The notes below the pieces were generated by a model, which was given only the letters and a program-made list of their open reading frames with translations, made no database searches and was not told the DNA's origin. This document shows, piece by piece, positions 9,080 to 17,401 of a DNA stretch of 64,000 nucleotides (its first letter is position 1; every line of letters begins with the position of its first letter). Location of the stretch: contig KE159681.1 of the NCBI GenBank assembly GCA_000403415.2, forward strand, positions 26,956-90,955. The letters run 5' to 3'. The translations under genes and the position numbers were made by a program. Origin of the DNA: Firmicutes bacterium M10-2. Its GTDB lineage: Bacteria; Bacillota_I; Bacilli_A; Erysipelotrichales; Erysipelotrichaceae.

Positions 9080-9112
9080 AAAAAAAAGCAGAAGATTTGA
9101 AACCTTCTGCTT
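9080..9112 (-). terminator. feoB terminator
   Basis: GCAGAAG and CTTCTGC form a stem followed on the minus strand by eight T residues. The stem adjoins the feoB stop codon. The T-run ends one base from the -35 element of the next operon. Confidence 0.85.
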
Positions 9113-11135
9113 ATAAGCCGAATAAACACCCGACTTGATACACTACAAAAGTAATTATCCATGCAATGATTAATTGAAATCCTGCTGTTTTCCACATATA
9201 CAAGGCAGAGCCTGACTCTTTCTTGATCGTAGCAAGAGATGCAAAACATGGAATATACAGCAAACAGAACAACATTAAACAGTACGCATTGAGCGATCCA
9301 AAACCCATATTTTGCAAAATAGTCGCCATTCCCGACATACCTGTAGCTGAGTTGAGGTTGCTGATACCAAACAATACGCCCATGCTTGAAACAACGACTT
9401 CCTTTGCCGAAATTCCGGCAAGAAGCGCCACAGCAATTTGCCAAAAACCAAGTCCAATCGGAACAAGAAGCGGAACGAGAATCTTTCCAATGGAAGCCGC
9501 GAACGAAATCGTAACATCTTCCGTAAATCCTTGAAATCCGAAATTCAAAAGCAGCCACAAAACGATGGATGCGAAGAAAATGGTCGTTCCCGCCTTGCTC
9601 AAGAAATCTTTGACCTTTTCCCACACGTAAATGTATACGGTATACAAACTTGGCATCTTATAGATCGGTAATTCGATCAGTAAAGGTTTAATTTCTTTTT
9701 CGTCTTGCATTTTCGATGTGATCCATGCAATGCCTAACGCTACAATAATTCCGATCAAATACATCGAATAGGCAGCCCACATTGCGTGTTTTGCGAAAAA
9801 CATTCCCGAAAACAAGATATAAGTCGGTAATTTAGCCGAACAGGACATAAACGGTGTAATGAGCATGACTCGCCGACGATCCTTGACCGATTCAAGAGAG
9901 CGCGAAGCCATAATGGCCGGTACCGTGCAGCCAAACCCCAATACCATAGGAATAAAGGCCCGCCCCGAAAGACCGAGCTTTCCCATGATATCATTCATGA
10001 CATAAGCGACACGTGCCATGTAGCCCGAATCTTCAAGAAAAGCCAGTGCGATAAACAAAATCGTGATATTGGGCAAGAATGTGAGAATCCCGCCCACCCC
10101 GGCAATGATTCCTTCCGTCACAAGACGAATGAGCCAGTCGGACACATGGATCGAAGTCATAAATTGAGTTACTACGCCACTGAACCATTCGACAAACAGT
10201 TCCAAGTAACCGCTGATCCAATCCCCAAGTGTAAAGGTCAACATAAAGACAATCGCCATGATCACAAAGAAAAATAAGATTCCCAGCACCGGATGGGTCA
10301 AAAGAGAATCAATCTTATCGGTAAGGTGTTCTTTTTGCTCTTTTCCAAGAAGCACTTCATGCATGATTTCTTCGATATAATTATATTTTTCATTAATGAT
10401 CTCGTCAGCAATTCCGGTATAGACAATAGGTTTGAGATCGATATTTGGATACTGCTTTTTGATGGCTTCGTCATCTTCAAGAAGCTTTAAAGCGATCCAA
10501 CGAGGATCAGATACATTTTCTGGCAAAAGCTGTTCGACATCGCCAATCTTTTCTTCGATATTGCTTGTATACATCATTGCGTATGGACGTACTGCTTCTT
10601 CATGAATTTCCCGTGGCTGATGGTTTTGGGCATTTGCGTCTTCCGCTTGATGGAGTGCGGCATGCATCAATGCTTTAAGTCCTTGCTTCTTTCTGGCAGT
10701 GACCGGCACGCAAGGAACTCCTAAAATTTCCGAAAGTCGATGAAGGTCGAGATCAATTCCCCGCTTTTCGACAATATCCATCATATTCATCGCCAGAACA
10801 ACCGGTTTTTTTAGTTCCAGCAGTTGAAGAGTCAAATATAAAGACCTTTCCAAAGAGGAAGAATCGACGACATCGACAATGACATCCACTTCGTCGGATA
10901 CAATAAAATCACGGGATACTTGCTCTTCCATCGTATAGGAAGAAAGCGAATACGTTCCGGGAAGGTCCACTAGATGTATGGTTGAACCATGTTCCTGAAT
11001 GGCTCCTTCCATTCGTTCGACTGTCACACCGGGCCAGTTGGCTACTTTTAAATTAGCGCCTGTATACGCATTGAACAAGGTAGTCTTTCCGCAGTTCGGA
11101 TTTCCGATAAACGCAATCGTAATGTCTTTTTTCAT
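9111..11135 (-). CDS. feoB: Ferrous iron transporter FeoB
   Basis: The 674-residue protein imports Fe(II) across the membrane. Its N-terminal G domain has the P-loop GNPNCGKTT (residues 11-19), DLPGT (G3) and NMMD (G4). A helical linker follows, then the membrane part with two Gate regions and a FeoB C-terminal region. Length is normal for Gram-positive FeoB. The start overlaps the feoA stop by 4 bases, so the two are translationally coupled. The gene closes with its own terminator. No Fur box was clear upstream. Confidence 0.96.
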   Translation of the reverse strand: MKKDITIAFIGNPNCGKTTLFNAYTGANLKVANWPGVTVERMEGAIQEHGSTIHLVDLPGTYSLSSYTMEEQVSRDFIVSDEVDVIVDVVDSSSLERSLYLTLQLLELKKPVVLAMNMMDIVEKRGIDLDLHRLSEILGVPCVPVTARKKQGLKALMHAALHQAEDANAQNHQPREIHEEAVRPYAMMYTSNIEEKIGDVEQLLPENVSDPRWIALKLLEDDEAIKKQYPNIDLKPIVYTGIADEIINEKYNYIEEIMHEVLLGKEQKEHLTDKIDSLLTHPVLGILFFFVIMAIVFMLTFTLGDWISGYLELFVEWFSGVVTQFMTSIHVSDWLIRLVTEGIIAGVGGILTFLPNITILFIALAFLEDSGYMARVAYVMNDIMGKLGLSGRAFIPMVLGFGCTVPAIMASRSLESVKDRRRVMLITPFMSCSAKLPTYILFSGMFFAKHAMWAAYSMYLIGIIVALGIAWITSKMQDEKEIKPLLIELPIYKMPSLYTVYIYVWEKVKDFLSKAGTTIFFASIVLWLLLNFGFQGFTEDVTISFAASIGKILVPLLVPIGLGFWQIAVALLAGISAKEVVVSSMGVLFGISNLNSATGMSGMATILQNMGFGSLNAYCLMLFCLLYIPCFASLATIKKESGSALYMWKTAGFQLIIAWIITFVVYQVGCLFGL

Positions 11136-11350
11136 ACGCTCACCTCAATATTTTGACTGATCTGCTTTCCCAAAGCAAAACGAGTCCCTCGTAAATTGAT
11201 AACTAAAGTTCCGTTTTTCTTTTTTTGTATAACTTTTACTTTTGTTCCCTCCAGCATACCTAAGGCCCGCAGACGATGCATTGTCTGAAGATTGAGGTCT
11301 ATTTTTCGAACTGTTGCTTCTTGTCCGATCTGAATTTCACTTAAACTCAT
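11132..11350 (-). CDS. feoA: Ferrous iron transport protein FeoA
   Basis: This 72-residue SH3-like protein matches FeoA from start to end, with a hydrophobic core around LRALGMLEGTKVKVI and a RGTRFALGKQIS end. FeoA is a cytoplasmic partner of FeoB that supports Fe(II) uptake. The ATG follows AAAGGATG at good spacing. It is the first gene of the feoAB operon and is divergent from the ArsR gene. Confidence 0.94.
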   Translation of the reverse strand: MSLSEIQIGQEATVRKIDLNLQTMHRLRALGMLEGTKVKVIQKKKNGTLVINLRGTRFALGKQISQNIEVSV

Positions 11351-11395
11351 TTTTTCATCCTTTCATGAGTAAACCAATACTAACTCTGAAATTAT

Positions 11396-11446
11396 TTTAT
11401 TCCTATCTTCACACAATTGACAATTAAAAAAACCGTGAATTATAAT
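11396..11446. promoter_or_regulatory. Divergent promoters for feoAB and the ArsR gene
   Basis: Plus strand: TTGACA (11417-11422) and TATAAT (11441-11446) with an 18-base spacer read towards the ArsR gene. Minus strand: TTGTCA and TAAAAT with an 18-base spacer overlap it and read towards feoA. The two -35 boxes share bases, so binding at one promoter could affect the other. The feoA assignment is weaker. Confidence 0.55.
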
Positions 11447-11471
11447 TGTCCAAAGAGATCGAGGTAGCAAA

Positions 11472-11855
11472 ATGGAAGAAAATCAATTTCCTTATGAAGT
11501 ATACAATAAAGAAAAAGTGGCTTGTGCCTTGCAGCATTTACCGACACCGGACCAAATCGAATCGTTATCCAATTTTTACAAAATCATGGGTGATCCGACA
11601 CGGCTTATGCTTTTGATGGCCCTGGAAGCAGGAGAACTTTGCGCAAGTGATCTGGCCAATGTGACCAATATGTCGCGTAGTGCTGTCAGCCATCAATTAA
11701 AAACGCTCAAACAAGCGTGTCTTGTCCGCTCGAGAAGAGATGGAAAAACCATTTTTTACGAATTAGATGACGAGCATATCTATTCTGTATTGAAGGTGGC
11801 CTTCGAACATATCCAAGAAGATCATCACCATATAAATGAAGAGAAGATCGACTGA
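11472..11855 (+). CDS. ArsR/SmtB-family metal-responsive repressor (Zn/Co type)
   Basis: The 127-residue protein has a winged-helix domain with the recognition helix around MSRSAVSHQLKTL. Near the C-terminus it carries the alpha-5 metal motif D-x-H-x10-H-x2-E (DEH, then HIQE), the Zn/Co site of SmtB and CzrA, and an HHH tail. The alpha-3 region reads ELCASD, so one Cys is present but not the full CadC pair. It probably represses the HMA-ATPase operon, whose operator matches the family, although feoAB lies between them. It may also repress itself. Confidence 0.88.
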   Translation: MEENQFPYEVYNKEKVACALQHLPTPDQIESLSNFYKIMGDPTRLMLLMALEAGELCASDLANVTNMSRSAVSHQLKTLKQACLVRSRRDGKTIFYELDDEHIYSVLKVAFEHIQEDHHHINEEKID

Positions 11856-11868
11856 TCTTCTCTTTTTC
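11838..11868 (+). terminator. Terminator of the ArsR gene
   Basis: AGAGAAGATC pairs with GATCTTCTCT around a GACT loop and is followed by T residues. The stop codon lies at the loop, so the stem begins inside the gene. Confidence 0.8.
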
Positions 11869-11870
11869 TC

Positions 11871-12929
11871 TTAAAATACGGCTTTCGTGCTTGCTTCTTC
11901 GATCGGGATCACATGCTTTGTGCTTGACGAACGATACATTTTGAGTGCTTCGGGATCAAGATTGGAAATAAACTGCTCTTTAGCTTTGAGTACATCTTCC
12001 AGATCCATCAAGATGTGATAAAGCAGTGCCCGGCTCTCGAATTCTTCCCGTGTTTTCGGCATCGGCTCATCTTTCATGACTTCGAAGATTTCTGCAAGAA
12101 TTTTCATTTGCGTATGAGGCATCTCGTGTTCGAACACCATCATACAGCACACCTGCAGAAATTCTTTAATGACTTTTGCCTGTACCGGCATCGTACGGAT
12201 CTTGCGTATTTCATAATGCAAATTATGAATGATGTGAAACTGCCGGATACGCATATTAAAATAATCGATAAAATATTGCGGATGATCCGAAAATGTATTT
12301 TCCTGAAATTCGATTGAGTCGATCAAACACTGCTGAAGCTGTTCTTCCACGATTGAGAGCTCTTTCCAAATTTGCGTATTCGTTTTTTGGGATTCCATAT
12401 ATTCCACTACTTCGGCCAATATTTTCAGCATTTCCGTATCCATCTCACGAACTTTCGAAACAAGATCGACAGTCATAGCCCGATAATCGTTAAACATATT
12501 CAAAACGATCGCAATTACGATTCCCAAGACTAATATGCAAAATTCATTGTATATAAATGCAAGATCATACGATGTTGTCGTAAAAAAGTGCATAGTAATC
12601 AAGGCATTGACGGAAAGTGTCGATTGAGTATTCGTAAATTCGGTGACAAGCACCATCAAAAAGATCACAATTCCGAACGCGAGAAAATCCGATTGAAGAA
12701 GCGGATAGATCAAAACGCAAAGCAGCACAGTCACAACAAAAGTAACCAAACGCTGAATTGTCAATTTTATCGTTCCTTTTTTTGTTGTCAGTAATGTCAA
12801 TAGAGTTATTGTTCCTGCTCCCATCGGGTTTTGCAATGCAAATAAATGAGCCAGAAAAATTGCCATGGATGAACCGATTCCGATCTTTCCGCCCAGAATC
12901 ATTTTCTTTTTTATATATTTTATATTCAT
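11871..12929 (-). CDS. Aromatic acid exporter family (ArAE_1-like) membrane protein
   Basis: The 352-residue protein has an N-terminal half with about four to six hydrophobic helices (to about residue 150). A mostly helical cytoplasmic C-terminal half follows. This layout and the N-terminal sequence (LFALQNPMGAGTITLLTLLTTKKGT) match the ArAE_1/FUSC-like family of small Gram-positive membrane proteins, proposed but rarely shown to export aromatic acids. The gene stands alone between two terminators. Substrate is unknown. Confidence 0.75.
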   Translation of the reverse strand: MNIKYIKKKMILGGKIGIGSSMAIFLAHLFALQNPMGAGTITLLTLLTTKKGTIKLTIQRLVTFVVTVLLCVLIYPLLQSDFLAFGIVIFLMVLVTEFTNTQSTLSVNALITMHFFTTTSYDLAFIYNEFCILVLGIVIAIVLNMFNDYRAMTVDLVSKVREMDTEMLKILAEVVEYMESQKTNTQIWKELSIVEEQLQQCLIDSIEFQENTFSDHPQYFIDYFNMRIRQFHIIHNLHYEIRKIRTMPVQAKVIKEFLQVCCMMVFEHEMPHTQMKILAEIFEVMKDEPMPKTREEFESRALLYHILMDLEDVLKAKEQFISNLDPEALKMYRSSSTKHVIPIEEASTKAVF

Positions 12930-12964
12930 ATCATCTACCTTTTCTTTTGTTTATCCATAGTACC

Positions 12965-13004
12965 AAAAAACGGGCAAAAGCCAAAATACTTTTGTCCGTT
13001 TTTT
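12965..13004. terminator. Bidirectional terminator between the M42 peptidase and the exporter
   Basis: AAAAAACGGGCAAAAG pairs with the downstream TTTTGTCCGTTTTTT around a short loop. It ends just before the stop codon of the minus-strand peptidase gene. Confidence 0.85.
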
Positions 13005-13005
13005 C

Positions 13006-14052
13006 TTATTCATTCATTAAATATGCCAAAGTAAGCTCGCACGTCCCTTTGATTGCAGAAATATGTGTGCGCTCATATCCATGACTGTTCATGCACCCCA
13101 TACCGTATACAGCCCCTTTAATGTTATTTCCTGCACGCATAGCAGCTGTCGCATCACTTCCGAAATGATAATACACGTCCAAACATGCATCGATTTCATA
13201 CATTTTAGCTAAATCGTAAAGTTTTGTGGTCAGCTCCCAATCGTAAGGAGAAAAGTTATCTGCTGCACCAATGCAAACCTTCTTTTCGGTTCCGTGATAA
13301 TGCGGACCGATTAAGCCAATATCCAGTGCGATATATTCATCAACTTCTAAAGGTACATAGGCTCCTCCGTGACCAATTTCTTCAAAAATCGGAAATGCAA
13401 ACCATGTATCGTACTTTGGCACGATGTTTTCCTCTTTTATAATTCGCATCGCTTCGATCAATGCAGCAACACAAGCTTTATCATCGATGTGGCGCGATTT
13501 AACAAATCCCGATGAAGTCACAATGCAGCGGGGTTCGACAGAAATCAGATCACCGTGATCGATTCCCAATGCATATACATCCTTATCGCTTGATACATCT
13601 TCATCAAGCAAAATGCGCATTGTCGTGATATCGCGCACAGAATCTCTCGCATCGTCAAAAACATGAACCGAATGCGATTGATGAATAACCATCCCTTCAA
13701 ATGTTTTCCCGGAACGCGTATGGATATACACATTTTCGCCTTCCAAAGAGTGAAAATTCACACCTCCCAAAGTTCGTACTTGGATCCATCCGTTAGGATC
13801 GACCTGACGCACAATCATTCCGATCGTATCAAGGTGAGCCCCAAAACAAATCGTCTTTGAATGGTCCTGTCCTTTTACTTTGACATACAAAGTATGCTTA
13901 TTGTCGTAAGATACTTCATATCCCATAGAAGAAAAAATTTCCTCTAATTTCTTGTCAATTTCCGGATAATACGCAACCACACTTGGAACATTCACAAGGT
14001 TTTCAAATAATTCAACCAGTCTTTTTTCATCAACATATGGCATTTCTCTCAT
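13006..14052 (-). CDS. M42-family aminopeptidase
   Basis: The product is a cytosolic di-metal aminopeptidase of the M42 family (PepA/FrvX/YsdC type). The expected motifs are present: GAHLDT for the first metal ligands, HIDDKACV with the bridging Asp, EEIGHGG with the catalytic Glu, and ALDIG. I chose the ATG at 14052 (348 residues) because AAGGAAGTG sits 5 bases upstream and family members begin there. An in-frame ATG at 14100 adds 16 residues without a ribosome site. Peptide specificity is not predictable. Confidence 0.92.
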   Translation of the reverse strand: MREMPYVDEKRLVELFENLVNVPSVVAYYPEIDKKLEEIFSSMGYEVSYDNKHTLYVKVKGQDHSKTICFGAHLDTIGMIVRQVDPNGWIQVRTLGGVNFHSLEGENVYIHTRSGKTFEGMVIHQSHSVHVFDDARDSVRDITTMRILLDEDVSSDKDVYALGIDHGDLISVEPRCIVTSSGFVKSRHIDDKACVAALIEAMRIIKEENIVPKYDTWFAFPIFEEIGHGGAYVPLEVDEYIALDIGLIGPHYHGTEKKVCIGAADNFSPYDWELTTKLYDLAKMYEIDACLDVYYHFGSDATAAMRAGNNIKGAVYGMGCMNSHGYERTHISAIKGTCELTLAYLMNE

Positions 14053-14132
14053 AAAAACACTTCCTTTTTCTCTTTCCTCTACTTGTATTTCATTATACAA
14101 CGAAAGAAAAAGTTGTGTTAAATGAAAAATTA

Positions 14133-15143
14133 TTATTTCTTAATTAGCCGACGAGCTTTCTTGGCGTTTTCTCTTTCTCGGATTTTCTTATTACGTATCT
14201 GGTTTTTTTGATAACCTTTTTCTTTCTTTATGTATTCTTCTTCCGAATGCAATTTAAGATAATTTTCATATCTTCTTCTTGATAGTTTTCCTGTTTCTAT
14301 AGCCTTTTTTATTGCGCAATCCGGTTCAGATATATGGTGACAATTTTTAAAGCGACACTGTTTTGCTAATTCTCTAATATCTTTAAAGGAATCTTCCCCT
14401 TCATCAGTATCCCAAACCGATAATTCACGAATTCCAGGAGTATCGATCAAATAGCCTTGATTATTTGGCAAAACCACTAATTGTCGTGCTGTAGTGGTGT
14501 GCTTTCCTTTAGATGTTTTTTCATAAATACTTCCTGTACGTAGAATCTCTTTGTCGAAAAACGTATTCACTAAAGTAGATTTTCCAACTCCTGAAGAACC
14601 TATTAAAACGCAAGTTGTACCCTTAGAAAATATTTTTTTTAAACTTTGAAATTCTCGATTTATTGCACTCACGACTTCAATTCTAAGATCCGGATAATCT
14701 TTTCTTATTTGTTCAACATACTTCTCCGGATCCTCACATAGATCCTTTTTAGTTAAGACTATAATCGGTTTGACATCAGAGTCAAAAGCAAACAAATACC
14801 GCTCCAGTCGATTTAAATTAAAATTTTCATTAAGTGATAAGCAAATTAATACATAATCTACATTAGTAGCTAGAATTTGTTCTTCTACTTTTAATCCACT
14901 CACTTTTCGGCTAATTTTATTTTTTCTACTCAAAATTTCAAATATCATCGCATGATTATTATCAATTTTTTGATAGATCACCCAATCACCTACAGTAGGA
15001 AAAGAAGCGAAGTCAGTTAATGAATATCTCAAACTACCTTTTATATATGCCGTTAATTCTTCGCTTTCAGTTAGAATTTTGTATTGGTTTTTTCCCACAA
15101 AAGAAATTCTTCCTTTTTCTAATTTGCTATTTTCAAATTTCAC
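14133..15143 (-). CDS. rsgA: RsgA-type circularly permuted GTPase (30S maturation)
   Basis: The 336-residue protein has an N-terminal OB fold and a permuted GTPase: TKKD (G4) precedes GSSGVGKST (G1) and DTPG (G3). A C-terminal zinc finger follows (CRFKNCHH...C). This is RsgA/YjeQ, which checks 30S subunit assembly. It is longer than typical RsgA (about 290) because of a lysine- and arginine-rich tail of about 45 residues. The start is GTG. Base composition is more AT-rich than the neighbours, and a methyltransferase stump sits directly upstream, so it may be an acquired extra copy. Whether another rsgA exists elsewhere cannot be seen here. Confidence 0.9.
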   Translation of the reverse strand: MKFENSKLEKGRISFVGKNQYKILTESEELTAYIKGSLRYSLTDFASFPTVGDWVIYQKIDNNHAMIFEILSRKNKISRKVSGLKVEEQILATNVDYVLICLSLNENFNLNRLERYLFAFDSDVKPIIVLTKKDLCEDPEKYVEQIRKDYPDLRIEVVSAINREFQSLKKIFSKGTTCVLIGSSGVGKSTLVNTFFDKEILRTGSIYEKTSKGKHTTTARQLVVLPNNQGYLIDTPGIRELSVWDTDEGEDSFKDIRELAKQCRFKNCHHISEPDCAIKKAIETGKLSRRRYENYLKLHSEEEYIKKEKGYQKNQIRNKKIRERENAKKARRLIKK

Positions 15144-15167
15144 TTTTTCTTCCCATTCATTGACATC

Positions 15168-15389
15168 TCAATAATTGTGAACTAACTCTACCCCTATTAC
15201 TTCGTAACCTAATTTATAAAATTCACGTGTAACAATCCCTGTACTACATTCTAAATCTAAAGCGCTTTTTTCTATACATTTTTTATTTAACAAATCATCA
15301 ATCCATTTTACAGACTTTGCAGCGAATTTTTCTCCTCGAGATCCTAACTTATTACTTTCATCTAATTCAATCTTTAAATTCATTTCCAT
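15168..15389 (-). pseudogene. Truncated SAM-dependent methyltransferase N-terminus
   Basis: The 73-residue frame resembles the start of a class I methyltransferase. SALDLECSTGIVTREF corresponds to motif I (usually LDLGCGTG), followed by GYEVIGVE for strand 2. It stops there, without the remaining two thirds of the fold. It ends 24 bases before the rsgA start. It cannot be a working enzyme, although the short ORF may still be translated. Confidence 0.6.
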
Positions 15390-15651
15390 TAAATCTTTAG
15401 ATTTCCAATATATTTATTCTTCCTCATATATATGAGGCTTTTTTTGATAAAATTTCTATTAAATGCATATAATCCATAAAATCATCTCTTTATTAAAAGA
15501 TTATATGATAAAACTATTATTTTCAATAAAATAATCTCTTTCATCAGTGTATTATCTATATTTTTTAATTTGATATTTAATCTATTTATTTTCTATAATC
15601 TTATGATACAATTTAAAAAACACCGTCATCCGACGGATCCTTATTCAGGAT
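15390..15651. other. AT-rich intergenic region upstream of the ABC exporter leader
   Basis: No gene is visible. A hairpin CCTCATATATATGAGG followed by seven T residues (about 15425-15447, plus strand) looks like an orphan terminator. A GATACAAT sequence near 15603-15611 could be the -10 of the ABC exporter promoter. No clear -35 was found. Confidence 0.5.
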
Positions 15652-15787
15652 AGAAAGGAGGCCCTTATGAAACAAAACCGTACAAACCGGATCAATGATT
15701 TCATGGCGCCTCCTTCTTTTTCTTTCTAGACGCAGATTCCATGGATCATTGACCATCTTATTTCAAAAAACAGAAAGGTCAAAAGGA
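15652..15787 (+). promoter_or_regulatory. Candidate leader-peptide attenuator upstream of the ABC exporter
   Basis: A 20-codon ORF (15667-15729, MKQNRTN...PSFSF) follows an excellent AAAGGAGG site. GCCTCCTT inside that ORF can pair with its own AAGGAGGC. A second stem can form between TCAATGAT--CATGG (about 15693-15707) and CCATGgATCATTGA (about 15740-15754). Competing stems around a short translated ORF are the pattern of ribosome-mediated attenuation seen upstream of some drug-exporter genes. The peptide is not a known leader. Confidence 0.45.
15667..15729 (+). CDS. Possible 20-residue leader peptide
   Basis: ATG at 15667 follows AAAGGAGGCCCTT, the strongest ribosome site in this region, and the frame stops at 15727-15729, 58 bases before the exporter start. 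The peptide is rich in Asn and Arg in its first half, then ends APPSFSF. The Pro-Pro step could slow ribosomes. Translation is inferred only from the ribosome site. Confidence 0.45.
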   Translation: MKQNRTNRINDFMAPPSFSF

Positions 15788-17401
15788 ATGAAAATCACAA
15801 AAGAAATCAAACGTTTTTATGCTCATCTTCAATCTTTTTTTCATCTGCTCACGCAAATGAAACTTCAGCACGCAACTTTGAAAATGCTTTTATGCGCTCT
15901 TGGGATCTCTCTTTTCGAGATCGCCTTTTCTTTGGAATACGCGCAGATCATTGACAAAATTTCCCTTGATGGACAATGGCCCGTTTTCATCGTCATCGGT
16001 TTGTGTATTGCGAAAATAGGAGCCATTCTTTTTCAGACAATGCTTGACTGGCTTGGCTCGAAAAACCGCAATGCTCTCATTGCCGGACTTCGCCATGAAG
16101 TGCTTCGTTCCATCATGGATATGGATCATGAATATTTCCTTAATTTTTCCAAAGGCGAGCTGGTCGATAAAATTCAGGCCTCCGCTTTTGATCTTGCCGA
16201 TAATCTCGGCATGTTTTTGCCCAATCTTTTTCGACGTATTGTCATTGGTCTTTTCACATTGAGCGTTGCGTTTTGTTTCGCGCCTTTGCTTTCCTGCGTT
16301 TTCCTTGTGCTTTGCATCGCAATGCTCATTGCGCAAATTTACGGGGGAAAGTACTGCGAAGCGCCAATGAACGAAATGATCGCAAGGCGAAACGCGCGGG
16401 ATTCGCGCATCCATGAACTTCTTTGCCAGACAAAAACGATCCAGATCTTTGATCTTGGATCTGCTCAAAAGCGCTGGTTCCAACACGACTCCGAACATTT
16501 TATCGCTTCTTTCTCCAAGGCCATGCAGTGTCTTGCTTTGGCGTTCAGTCCGGCACGCATACTCAATGACTGCGCGATCCTGATCCCTTGCGTGATGGCC
16601 GTCTTTGCGGTGCGAAATCATGCTTTGCCTCTTGAACGGTTTTTCTCGCTGCTGTTTCTTTGGAACATCAGCGCGCAAGAATGGAAAGGTCTGGATGCTG
16701 TATTCGGCAACCTTCCCGGACTTCTTGCCAATTATCAAGATCTCTGTCAAATTTGGAATATTCCGAAAGAAAAAGATCTTTCTTTTCCGGTACCGGATGA
16801 TGCTTCGCTTGTTCAGATCAACGATCTAGGATACGCTTACGAAGGAAAAGGCCCGATCTTTCAGGATCTTTCTTTGAATATCAGTCTGGGAGAAAAGATC
16901 GCGATCAGCGGAGCAAACGGAAGCGGAAAGACGACGTTTTTGCGCTGCATTGCCGGCTTGTATACCCGATACTTCGGAACGATCGCAAAGCAGGATCAAA
17001 TAAAGATCGGCTATGTGGGTCAGCATCCCACATTGTTCAAAACAAGTTTGCGTGATAACCTCGATCCGCTTCATAAACATTCCGATCACGAAATTCGTGC
17101 TTATCTCAAGACGTTCGAGCTCGATGATTTGTGTGATTTGCTGGATCATATACCAAAGAATTTATCCGGAGGAGAAAAACAGCGTTTGACGATCGTTCGT
17201 GCCTTGCTGGCACAGCCGGACCTTCTGCTTCTTGATGAAGCGACCAGCGCAATCGATGAAAGATCCGCCCGCATGATCCATGAACAGCTCGCAGCTTTGC
17301 CTCATCTTGCCCTGCTTTCGATTGTCCACGATCGGACACTGCTTTCCTTATACGATCATGTCCTTGTTTTCGACACGAAAGGAAGGATCGATCATGAATA
17401 A
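15788..17401 (+). CDS. ABC exporter half-transporter, subunit 1
   Basis: The product (537 residues from ATG 15788, ribosome site AAAGGA) joins a six-helix exporter domain to an ATPase domain. The latter has Walker A GANGSGKT, Q-loop GYVGQ, signature LSGGEKQR, Walker B LLLLDEATS with the catalytic Glu, and H-loop VHD. An in-frame upstream start at 15695 lies inside the leader region and lacks a ribosome site. The next half-transporter overlaps by 8 bases, so the two are coupled and most likely form a heterodimeric exporter. The cargo is unknown. The layout recalls CydDC and BmrCD. Confidence 0.9.
   Translation: MKITKEIKRFYAHLQSFFHLLTQMKLQHATLKMLLCALGISLFEIAFSLEYAQIIDKISLDGQWPVFIVIGLCIAKIGAILFQTMLDWLGSKNRNALIAGLRHEVLRSIMDMDHEYFLNFSKGELVDKIQASAFDLADNLGMFLPNLFRRIVIGLFTLSVAFCFAPLLSCVFLVLCIAMLIAQIYGGKYCEAPMNEMIARRNARDSRIHELLCQTKTIQIFDLGSAQKRWFQHDSEHFIASFSKAMQCLALAFSPARILNDCAILIPCVMAVFAVRNHALPLERFFSLLFLWNISAQEWKGLDAVFGNLPGLLANYQDLCQIWNIPKEKDLSFPVPDDASLVQINDLGYAYEGKGPIFQDLSLNISLGEKIAISGANGSGKTTFLRCIAGLYTRYFGTIAKQDQIKIGYVGQHPTLFKTSLRDNLDPLHKHSDHEIRAYLKTFELDDLCDLLDHIPKNLSGGEKQRLTIVRALLAQPDLLLLDEATSAIDERSARMIHEQLAALPHLALLSIVHDRTLLSLYDHVLVFDTKGRIDHE

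Noticed and set aside
8992-9624. 210-codon minus-strand frame over feoB
   Set aside because: It lies in a different frame from feoB on the same strand, with no ribosome site and no recognisable domain.
15695-15787. Extended N-terminus of ABC subunit 1
   Set aside because: The extra 31 codons overlap the leader ORF and stems and have no ribosome site. ATG 15788 has one.
15890-16750. 286-codon minus-strand frame
   Set aside because: It is a shadow of the ABC gene. Its product is very rich in Lys, Arg and His and matches no family.
17280-17393. Extended N-terminus of ABC subunit 2
   Set aside because: It lies inside the ATPase domain of subunit 1 in another frame. ATG 17394 has a good ribosome site.
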